Assembly: GCA_021443125.1 (NCBI GenBank)
Contig: JABUUQ010000002.1
Coordinates: 530,418-536,237, forward strand
From: Bacteroidales bacterium
Lineage (GTDB): Bacteria > Bacteroidota > Bacteroidia > Bacteroidales > P3
DNA: 5,820 bases
Direction: 5' to 3'
Shown here: positions 1-5,110 of the stretch, in pieces
Layout: each line of letters opens with the position of its first letter
Numbering within the stretch: position 1 is the stretch's first letter
Notes under the pieces: generated by a model
The model's database searches: none
What the model saw: only the letters and a program-made list of their open reading frames with translations
What the model was told of the DNA's origin: nothing
Made by a program: the position numbers and the translations under genes

Positions 1-266
1 CTCAAAGCAGTTTTCTCTTCCTGTGATGTTTTATACTCTTGTTCTACCTCTCTTTTTTGTTGCTCAACTTCCTGTTTCTGAGACAATAAAAGTTCTTTTT
101 CTGTTTCCAAAGAAGTGTTTTTTAGCAATAAATTCTTGTTTTCTTGCTCTAATTTTTCTGTGTCAAAATTTGGAGTCTGAATTTTTTGTTTCTTTTGGTT
201 GAAAACCACTACAACTACAAGTATTACAACAAGTAGGGCAATGACAATAATAGTTGAAATTTCCAT
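1..266 (-). CDS. rmuC: Membrane-anchored coiled-coil protein, probable RmuC, N-terminal part (3' end outside window)
   Basis: An open frame of 88 full codons runs from an ATG at 264-266 off the left edge, with no stop. Residues about 5-22 form one very hydrophobic segment rich in Ile, Val and Leu (IIVIALLVVIL). A short basic stretch (NQKKQK) follows, which suggests an N-out, C-in anchor. From about residue 36 to the edge the chain is charged and heptad-like (Glu, Lys, Gln with periodic Leu and Val, such as EVEQQK and EVEQEY), a clear coiled coil. RmuC proteins have this layout: N-terminal anchor, long coiled coil, then a nuclease-like domain that limits DNA inversions and rearrangements. The diagnostic domain is outside the window, so the name rests on layout and general resemblance. 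Another bitopic coiled-coil protein is possible. The gap to vanZ is 72 bp; the leader before the ATG is AT-rich with no Shine-Dalgarno sequence, and I see no convincing promoter in it. Confidence 0.55.
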   Translation of the reverse strand, partial: MEISTIIVIALLVVILVVVVVFNQKKQKIQTPNFDTEKLEQENKNLLLKNTSLETEKELLLSQKQEVEQQKREVEQEYKTSQEEKTAL

Positions 267-315
267 AATTAAAATTGTTTAAGTTGATAATAAAAATAGT
301 GTATTTCTTTTGGCG

Positions 316-335
316 AAAGGAAAAATTATTCCTTT
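316..335 (-). other. Small AT-rich hairpin between vanZ and the rmuC-like gene
   Basis: AAAGGAA (minus strand) and TTCCTTT pair as a perfect 7-bp stem with a 6-base loop, starting four bases after the vanZ stop codon. On the minus strand it is followed by CGCCAAAAG and not by a T run, so it is a poor terminator for vanZ. It could be a processing or 3'-end-protecting stem, or chance pairing in AT-rich DNA. It overlaps the 19-base repeat shared with the ruvC 3' end. Confidence 0.3.
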
Positions 336-341
336 GTTTTA
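323..341 (-). repeat. 19-base direct repeat, copy 1, beginning at the vanZ stop codon
   Basis: The minus-strand sequence TAAAACAAAGGAATAATTT occurs here and again at 4510-4528. In both places its first three bases are the TAA stop codon of the upstream gene (vanZ here, ruvC there). The match stops on both sides: the bases before the stop codon and after the last T differ. Nothing in the two proteins explains the identity, since only the stop codon is coding. Confidence 0.75.
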
Positions 342-785
342 ATTTTTTCTTCCTTGCTTTTGTTTTCTTGAAACAAGGTTTAGAATAAGCACAACACAGA
401 CAGAGGCCAAAATGTCAAAAAACAAATCCAATAAAGAAAACATACGTTTTTGTGTGTTGTAGGTCAGGCCTTGCAAAATCTCGGTTGTTAGTCCCATAAG
501 GGAAATAAAGACTATTGTTATTGCTGCCAGATGCTTGTTGTTGAGATGATTTTTGAGTTCTATGCTGCGATATATCAGCCAAGCTTCAATGGCAAACATT
601 ATAAAATGAACAACTTTGTCCATATGTGGCAGTTTGAGAAAAGCAAGGAAAGGTAGTTTTGGAGCACTTGAAAATGAACTTGCCGGCATAAGCAAAAGAG
701 TGAATACAATAAAAGTCCAAAATACACATAATACTATATATGTATTTGAATTGAAGAGATATGTATTTTTTCTTGATAAGCTCAT
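339..785 (-). CDS. VanZ-like small integral membrane protein
   Basis: This is a 148-residue protein with four predicted membrane segments, at about residues 16-33, 59-73, 86-106 and 118-138, and a basic C-terminus (KQKQGRK). VanZ-like features are D56-K-x-x-H60-F in front of the second segment, E102-x-x-Q105 after the third, R114, and D120 with D124 entering the fourth. VanZ of enterococci gives low-level teicoplanin resistance, but the role of most chromosomal homologues is unknown, and nothing here supports antibiotic resistance. I set the start at the ATG at 783-785 (MSLSRK). A longer reading from 818 would place its ATG in the loop of the gcvH terminator and add a stretch encoded by the hairpin and its T tract. 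From recollection, a VanZ-like gene directly after gcvH is common in Bacteroidota. No clear promoter lies between the terminator and this start. Confidence 0.85.
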   Translation of the reverse strand: MSLSRKNTYLFNSNTYIVLCVFWTFIVFTLLLMPASSFSSAPKLPFLAFLKLPHMDKVVHFIMFAIEAWLIYRSIELKNHLNNKHLAAITIVFISLMGLTTEILQGLTYNTQKRMFSLLDLFFDILASVCVVLILNLVSRKQKQGRKN

Positions 786-793
786 TTTCAAAC

Positions 794-831
794 AAAAAGA
801 AAGCAGGACAGAAACCATGGTTTCTTCCTGC
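794..831 (-). terminator. Intrinsic terminator after gcvH
   Basis: Twenty bases after the gcvH stop codon the minus strand reads GCAGGA, then AGAAAC, loop CATG, GTTTCT, one bulged G, then TCCTGC. That gives a 12-bp stem with a tetraloop (803-831), followed at once by TTTCTTTTT (802-794). AGAAACCATGGTTTCT is itself a perfect 16-base palindrome. The T tract lies on only one side, so the element works in the minus direction, ending gcvH transcription. It is by far the strongest hairpin I found in the window. Confidence 0.85.
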
Positions 832-851
832 CATTTGCTATTACAATCAGA

Positions 852-1232
852 TTATAAACCTAAAAGTTTTGTGTAAGCAGCTGCATCCATAAGTTTGTCA
901 GCTTCTGATGCATCAGCAACTTTGATTTTGATAATCCAACCTTCACCATAAGGGTCTGAATTGATAAGAGCTGCATTGTCTTCCAAAGCTGGATTTATTT
1001 CCAATACTTCACCTGTTATAGGCATAAGAAGATCTGATACAGTTTTCACTGCTTCAATTGAACCAAACACTTCACCTGCTGCAACTTCTTCGCCTTCTGT
1101 GTCAACATCAACGAATACTATGTCGCCCAATTCGTGTTGTGCGTAGTCGCTAATACCAATGTATGCTTCGTTACCTTCTATTCTCAACCATTCATGGTCT
1201 TCTGAATACTTTAAATTTTGAGGAATGTTCAT
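852..1232 (-). CDS. gcvH: Glycine cleavage system H protein (lipoyl carrier)
   Basis: GcvH carries the aminomethyl group on a swinging lipoyl arm between the P, T and L proteins of the glycine cleavage system in the cytoplasm. The 126-residue protein has full family length. It begins with the typical KYSEDHEWLR segment (residues 8-17), then GISDYAQHELGDIVFVD. The lipoylation site is K63 in GSIEAVKTVSDL. The closing part has the usual NPALED, INSDPYGEGW and a final helix ending KLLGL. The start at 1230-1232 matches the family N-terminus. It has its own promoter (1267-1297) and terminator (794-831), so it looks like a one-gene unit; gcvP and gcvT are not in this window. It may also serve as a lipoyl donor or relay for other enzymes, a known role of H proteins that is not shown here. 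Confidence 0.98.
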   Translation of the reverse strand: MNIPQNLKYSEDHEWLRIEGNEAYIGISDYAQHELGDIVFVDVDTEGEEVAAGEVFGSIEAVKTVSDLLMPITGEVLEINPALEDNAALINSDPYGEGWIIKIKVADASEADKLMDAAAYTKLLGL

Positions 1233-1266
1233 TTTATTTGTCTTTTATGATTAATATTTGAAGTTT

Positions 1267-1297
1267 CAAAATTACAATAATTTCTCTGATTATCAAA
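1267..1297 (-). promoter_or_regulatory. Predicted Bacteroidota-type promoter of gcvH
   Basis: The minus strand has TTTG (1297-1294), a 19-base spacer, and TAATTTTG (1274-1267). This fits the Bacteroidota housekeeping pattern of a -33 TTTG and a -7 TAnnTTTG with no mismatch. Transcription would begin near 1262, giving a leader of about 30 bases that is AT-rich and lacks a Shine-Dalgarno sequence. The element fills the 84-bp gap after the protease gene. I see no riboswitch fold; the leader is too short for a glycine riboswitch. Confidence 0.7.
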
Positions 1298-1316
1298 GAA
1301 AGAAGTAAAGATTTCT

Positions 1317-3464
1317 TTATTTTTTTATAAATTTAACCTTTTTCCAATTGCCTTTGTCGTTTAGTTTCAACATATATCCACCTTCGGTAAGAGAAGAGAT
1401 ATTTATTGTGTTGTTGTTCATTTTTGTCGCAAGAATTTCTCTGCCAAGCATGTCGAAAATATAGATTTGTGAATTGTTTTCCACTCCTTTTATATAAAGA
1501 TTGTCGCTTGCAGGAACCGGATATACATTTATTGCATTGTTTTCTATGTTTGCTATACCCACTTTTTGTTCTGCTTTCTTTACGGCTGCATATACGTCAA
1601 GTTTGCCATAGCCCCAAGTATAGTTAGGACATTCTTCGGTATAAGAGTCTGTCCTTGCAGTTTCTATGATTATTTGTTTTACTTCGTCTGGTGTAAGGTT
1701 AGGGTTGGCCTCAAGCATAAGAGCAACAGCACCTGAAACCATAGGGCCAGACATTGATGTTCCTGAAAGAGCAGAAAAATGATAGTCTCTGCCTTCAAAA
1801 GAAACTATATTGTTTGATGTTGGAGAACCGGTAGAATAAGAGTTTACAGAAGAAATAATGTTTTTTCCTGGTGCTGCAATATCAGGTTTCATATAACTTA
1901 CCATGTTAGGACCTCTTGAAGAAAAATCTGTTATTGTTGGTGTCCATACATTTGGTTTGTAACGATAAGCAGCAACGGCAATAGTTTTTTCTGCCAAGGC
2001 TGGTTCACTTAGTCCGTATTCGTCATTGCCTTGAAGATATTCTTCTCTGCTTGCCTTGAACTCATAACCCCAGTTTCCTATTGCTTTGGAAAGGCAAGCC
2101 ACATTCCAAGCATGAACAACGCCACTTTGAGCAGCAAGAACAAGTATTGTGTGATAGTTTCCTGGGTGAGTGTATGCAACTTCCCAATCCACCAAACTTC
2201 TATTGTCTTGCGGATAGCGAGAAGAAGCTCTGTAGATCATTGTATTGCCTTCACTTAGTTCGTATTGGGTTTCATCTACAACCATTCCTGAACAATCTAT
2301 CCAAGGAGTTTGATATACTTTTTGCCAAGCATAGTCATAAACTTCTATACAAGAAGAAAAAGTAGTGTTTCCTTCGCCTTGCATTGATATTGTTTCGCCC
2401 CAATAGAATTCATCGGAAGTTCCCGCATTGTCAAACATAACTTCAGACTTCAAAGTGTCTGCTTCGCTGAAATCTGCTTTGATATGGAAAGGTGAAGAGC
2501 CATTATTGCCAGCAGAAACAACAAATACAATGCTGTCATTGTCGGACATGGTATTTATGAATTCGTCCAACATTGATGTTCCGTCCATTGTTCCATACAG
2601 ATAAACGCCCCAAGAGTTGTTTATTACGATACGTTTGCCCACACTCTTTGCATAATTTCTCATCCAAGTGTATCCGTCCATTACAGAGGCTTCATCTCTA
2701 AGCCAAGAACAAAACAACCATTTTGCATCAATAGCCAAACCTCTGTAATTAGTGCCTGCACCGCCTCCGCCAGTAATTCCGGCAACATGAGTGGCATGAT
2801 AGGCAGTATCATAAATGCCACAGGTGTCGGTGCCAAACTCCAATAATTTTTCTTTGGTGTCTGCCAAAGAACCATAGGTGAATCCTTCTGGTGCTGGGCC
2901 TTGATTTCTGTATTGATCCCAAGCAGCAAGAATTCTATACTCATTTATAAGTGTGTCATAGAAGGTTGGGTGAGTGTAATCTACGCCCCAATCTGCTATA
3001 CCTATCAAAACATCTCTGCCTGTGTAGCTTTGCAATAATTCAACACCATTATGAACATCTGCAACCTTCAAATCTTTTGCTGCATTGTTCAATTGTTCGG
3101 TTGCAACAGCTCTTGATGTTTCTATTTCCAAAATATCTTTTTCCTGGCAAAAAGCTTCGAGTTCTTCAACATTCAAACGAATGGTAACTATTCTGCCTTG
3201 ACGGGAACCAACCATTGCATCATATTTTTCAACAAAGGCCAAATCGCTTTCAGGCTTTACCCTTAGAATCAAAGATATGTATTCTTTGTTGTCTATTTTA
3301 TAAACGCAGAATCGTTGTGGGAAAGCATTTTGAAGGGTTTTGTCTTTCTTTTGTTGCTGAGAAAGGAACAAATTCACTCCATTCCCTTTTATTGCTTGTG
3401 CATTAACTTCCACATCGCACAAAGCAAAACTTAAAAACACTAAACTTAAGATTATTTTTTTCAT
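1317..3464 (-). CDS. Secreted subtilisin-like serine protease (S8) with T9SS type A sorting tail
   Basis: This is a 715-residue preproprotein. Residues 1-22 are a Sec signal peptide (MKKIILSLVFLSFALC) with likely cleavage after VNA22. Residues about 23-135 look like an inhibitory prodomain. The catalytic triad is D158 (IADWGVDYTHP), H223 (HATHVAG) and S570 (SGTSMSGP), with oxyanion N320 (VVSAGNNG). About 250 residues separate N320 from S570, against about 65 in subtilisin, so a domain is inserted at roughly 330-490. It is aromatic and beta-rich, with a possible C372-C391 disulfide, and recalls the jelly-roll insert of CspA/CspB-like subtilases. The last 75 or so residues form a Por_Secre_tail-like domain (VYPVPASDNLYI, IFDMLGREI, SSLTEGGYMLKL, ending KKVKFIKK), the signal for export by T9SS and surface attachment or release. 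It starts 32 bp after the glutaminase stop with no promoter of its own visible, so co-transcription is likely. Substrate is unknown. DWG and HAT replace the usual DTG/DSG and HGT. Confidence 0.93.
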   Translation of the reverse strand: MKKIILSLVFLSFALCDVEVNAQAIKGNGVNLFLSQQQKKDKTLQNAFPQRFCVYKIDNKEYISLILRVKPESDLAFVEKYDAMVGSRQGRIVTIRLNVEELEAFCQEKDILEIETSRAVATEQLNNAAKDLKVADVHNGVELLQSYTGRDVLIGIADWGVDYTHPTFYDTLINEYRILAAWDQYRNQGPAPEGFTYGSLADTKEKLLEFGTDTCGIYDTAYHATHVAGITGGGGAGTNYRGLAIDAKWLFCSWLRDEASVMDGYTWMRNYAKSVGKRIVINNSWGVYLYGTMDGTSMLDEFINTMSDNDSIVFVVSAGNNGSSPFHIKADFSEADTLKSEVMFDNAGTSDEFYWGETISMQGEGNTTFSSCIEVYDYAWQKVYQTPWIDCSGMVVDETQYELSEGNTMIYRASSRYPQDNRSLVDWEVAYTHPGNYHTILVLAAQSGVVHAWNVACLSKAIGNWGYEFKASREEYLQGNDEYGLSEPALAEKTIAVAAYRYKPNVWTPTITDFSSRGPNMVSYMKPDIAAPGKNIISSVNSYSTGSPTSNNIVSFEGRDYHFSALSGTSMSGPMVSGAVALMLEANPNLTPDEVKQIIIETARTDSYTEECPNYTWGYGKLDVYAAVKKAEQKVGIANIENNAINVYPVPASDNLYIKGVENNSQIYIFDMLGREILATKMNNNTINISSLTEGGYMLKLNDKGNWKKVKFIKK

Positions 3465-3496
3465 GTCTTGGAAAATTTTACTATTAATATCTTACA

Positions 3497-4411
3497 TTAG
3501 AATATAGACTCTTTTGTTTCGGTTGTAAGCAATTCGAGAATTTTCATACCTACAACTGAATTGCCTTTGCTGTTCAATCGTGGTGACCAAGCTGTAACTG
3601 CATATCTTTGAGGGTAGATTGCGGCAATTCCTCCACCTACACCACTTTTTCCTGGCAAGCCCACACGATAGGAAAACTCACCAGACTCATCATAAAAGCC
3701 ACAAGTCTGCATTATTGCGTTGATTCGTTTGACTTGTGATGAAGAAAGGCGGACTCCTTTGTAGTTAAACTCTTTGGTATGGTCTGCAAAGCACAAAAAT
3801 GCTTGCGACAACTCCTTGCAATTCATCTCTATGCTGCACATAAGGCAATAAAACTGAAGCACATGCTCTATATCGTTTTCTATGTTGTTGTAGTATTTCA
3901 GAAGATTTGCTATTGCTGCATTGAGATATCCGCAAGTTCTTTCGGAACGGGCAACAGAAAAATTGTAATTGACTGTTTCGCTTTGAGCAATGCTTCGTAC
4001 AAAGTCAATAAATTCTTCTTCAGGATTGGCAAGATGGGAAAGCAAAATGTCTGCAATGACGATAGCACCAGCATTGATAAAAGGATTTCTTGGTATTCCC
4101 TTTTCTATTTCAAGTTGAACAAGAGAATTGAAAGATGTTCCTGAAGGTTCCTTGCCCATACGCTTCCAAAGGTTGCTGCCTTCCAGATTCAAAGCCATGG
4201 CAAGAGCAAAAACTTTCGAGATACTCTGTATAGAAAACCGCGTTTCCGCATTACCCATAGAATATTGCTCACCTTTCATATTGATAAGGCAGACACCTAT
4301 TTGCTCTGGATTGACTTTTGCCAACGCAGGTATGTAATCGGCCTGCTTGCCCTCATTCAGAAAAGGTTGCACTTGGTTATATATGTTTTCTAATATGTTT
4401 TGATAATTCAT
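3497..4411 (-). CDS. glsA: Glutaminase (serine-dependent beta-lactamase fold family)
   Basis: The enzyme hydrolyses L-glutamine to L-glutamate and ammonia in the cytoplasm. The 304-residue product matches family length (E. coli GlsB has 308). S63 and K66 form the S-x-x-K nucleophile pair in SIQSISKV. Other family blocks are ADYIPALAKV (24-33), KEPSGTSFNSLVQLE (87-101), IPRNPFINAGA (106-116), E157 with N164 in the SERTCGYLNAA block, Y248 in FSYRVGLP, and GKSGVGGG (254-261), with the TAWSP motif near the end. I chose the ATG at 4409-4411 (MNYQNILENI) because it aligns with known N-termini. An in-frame ATG at 4459 would add 16 unrelated residues and include the promoter. The gene follows ruvC after 114 bp and precedes the secreted protease by 32 bp, so glsA and the protease probably share a transcript. 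Confidence 0.97.
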   Translation of the reverse strand: MNYQNILENIYNQVQPFLNEGKQADYIPALAKVNPEQIGVCLINMKGEQYSMGNAETRFSIQSISKVFALAMALNLEGSNLWKRMGKEPSGTSFNSLVQLEIEKGIPRNPFINAGAIVIADILLSHLANPEEEFIDFVRSIAQSETVNYNFSVARSERTCGYLNAAIANLLKYYNNIENDIEHVLQFYCLMCSIEMNCKELSQAFLCFADHTKEFNYKGVRLSSSQVKRINAIMQTCGFYDESGEFSYRVGLPGKSGVGGGIAAIYPQRYAVTAWSPRLNSKGNSVVGMKILELLTTETKESIF

Positions 4412-4428
4412 ATTCAAATTATTTTTTG

Positions 4429-4460
4429 CAAAGATATTACAAAAAGAAGAAAAAAGCAAG
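4429..4460 (-). promoter_or_regulatory. Predicted Bacteroidota-type promoter of glsA
   Basis: The minus strand has CTTG (4460-4457), a 20-base T-rich spacer, and TATCTTTG (4436-4429). The -7 box fits TAnnTTTG exactly; the -33 box differs from TTTG by one base. Transcription would start near 4424, leaving a short leader of about 12 bases before the ATG at 4411. That also rules out the longer reading from 4459. The -33 box sits inside the 3' arm of the candidate ruvC terminator. Confidence 0.55.
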
Positions 4461-4506
4461 TTTCGGTATTTTAGAACCTTGTTTTATTTTTCTAAACCTT
4501 GCTTTT
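4452..4506 (-). terminator. Candidate compound hairpin terminator after ruvC
   Basis: On the minus strand AAAAGCAAG (4506-4498) pairs perfectly with CTTGCTTTT (4460-4452). Inside it TTTAGAA (4496-4490) pairs perfectly with TTCTAAA (4476-4470), with a 13-base loop. The two stems are joined by an asymmetric internal loop (1 and 9 bases). The outer arm runs into TTTTTTC. Position after ruvC and the T tract favour a terminator, but the stems are AT-rich and weak. The hairpin may partly arise from the degenerate repeats in this gap. The outer 3' arm overlaps the glsA -33 box. Confidence 0.4.
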
Positions 4507-4528
4507 AAGAAATTATTCCTTTGTTTTA
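4465..4528 (-). repeat. Three degenerate tandem units of about 20 bases after the ruvC stop
   Basis: From the ruvC stop codon onwards the minus strand has three similar blocks, each opening with TAAAA, then CAA or GCAA, then GG: TAAAACAAAGGAATAATTTC, TAAAAGCAAGGTTTAGAAAA and TAAAACAAGGTTCTAAAATA. The second and third are the most alike (CAAGGTT followed by an A-rich end). The first is the block that recurs exactly after vanZ. Low-complexity AT-rich DNA could give some of this likeness by chance. Confidence 0.45.
4510..4528 (-). repeat. 19-base direct repeat, copy 2, beginning at the ruvC stop codon
   Basis: This is an exact second copy of TAAAACAAAGGAATAATTT at 323-341, again with the TAA being the stop codon of the gene. 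Here the downstream bases CTTAAAAGC allow a weaker stem (AAGGAA with TTTCTT, including one G-T pair), where copy 1 forms a perfect 7-bp stem. Confidence 0.75.
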
Positions 4529-5110
4529 TTTTATTATTCTGTTTTGGTGTTCAGACACAAAGGCAGACCAAGAAGAAGTTTTCTTTTTCGGCTTTTTTTC
4601 TGCAAGTTGAGCATTTACTCCAGTGTCCAATTTCTGACTCTCGTTGCAATAAGACAATGCCACAGCCAAGGAATCGGATGCGTCAAGAAACTTTGGCTCT
4701 TCTGTAATAAGTCCCATCATTATCAGCATCTTTGCCACTTGTTCCTTAGAAGCGTTTCCGTTGCCAGTAATACTCTGCTTTACTCTTTTGGGAGGAAATT
4801 CAGTGAAAGGTATTTGCTTTGAAAGTCCTGCAGCAATGCAAATTCCCTGTACTCTGCCCAATTTAAGCATACTTTGTACATTTTTGCCAAAGAAAGGAGC
4901 CTCCAAAGCAATCATATCTGGTTTATAAGTGTCAATCTTCTCAATAACAAAATCGAAAATAGTCTTCATTCTTGTGCTGAGTTCAACTTTTGTGGATAAT
5001 TTCAAGACATCCATCTCCAAAACCTCGACTTTTTTGCCCATTTTCCTTACAATAGAATAACCCATGACCGATGTGCCAGGGTCTATGCCTAAAACAATTT
5101 CTTCTTTCAT
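4526..5110 (-). CDS. ruvC: Crossover junction endodeoxyribonuclease RuvC
   Basis: RuvC resolves Holliday junctions by paired nicks, working with the RuvAB branch-migration motor. The 194-residue protein shows the four acidic active-site residues: D10 (GIDPGTS), E70 (IALEAPFFGKN), and D143 with D146 (LDASDSLAVALSY). The segments NVQSMLKLGRVQG (77-89) and FPPKRVKQSITGNGNASKEQV (105-125) are family-typical DNA-binding and structural parts. A C-terminal tail from about residue 170 is Lys-rich (EKKPKKK) and ends in SSWSAF, as I recall from other Bacteroidota RuvC proteins; it is absent from E. coli RuvC. The ATG shares its A with the last base of the TAA of the upstream nnr gene (TAATG), which suggests translational coupling. 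ruvA and ruvB are not in this window. Confidence 0.98.
   Translation of the reverse strand: MKEEIVLGIDPGTSVMGYSIVRKMGKKVEVLEMDVLKLSTKVELSTRMKTIFDFVIEKIDTYKPDMIALEAPFFGKNVQSMLKLGRVQGICIAAGLSKQIPFTEFPPKRVKQSITGNGNASKEQVAKMLIMMGLITEEPKFLDASDSLAVALSYCNESQKLDTGVNAQLAEKKPKKKTSSWSAFVSEHQNRIIK

Noticed and set aside
616..876. Plus-strand 86-codon frame spanning the vanZ start and gcvH end
   Set aside because: It runs through the gcvH terminator and antisense to VanZ membrane segments, with no recognisable features.
1306..1319. Hairpin TAAAGA/TCTTTA at the end of the protease gene as a terminator
   Set aside because: The stem is 5-6 bp, all but one pair A-T, with almost no loop, overlaps the stop codon, and lacks a clean T run on the minus strand.
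2031..2365. Plus-strand open frames of 60-129 codons across the window (for example opposite the protease, glutaminase, ruvC and nnr)
   Set aside because: They lie antisense to well-supported genes, have no family-like motifs, and their composition follows the opposite strand's coding.
2681..2944. Minus-strand 87-codon frame inside the protease gene
   Set aside because: It is a shifted frame within a protein whose domains are intact on both sides, so it is neither a frameshift nor a nested gene I can support.
3417..3464. Lipoprotein signal (Cys16) in the S8 protease
   Set aside because: The residue before Cys16 is Leu, where a lipobox needs Gly, Ala or Ser; VNA22 is a better ordinary signal peptidase site.
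4412..4459. Longer glutaminase start at 4459 (MLFSSFCNIF)
   Set aside because: The extra 16 residues match nothing in glutaminases and cover the predicted -7 box; the second Met gives the standard N-terminus.
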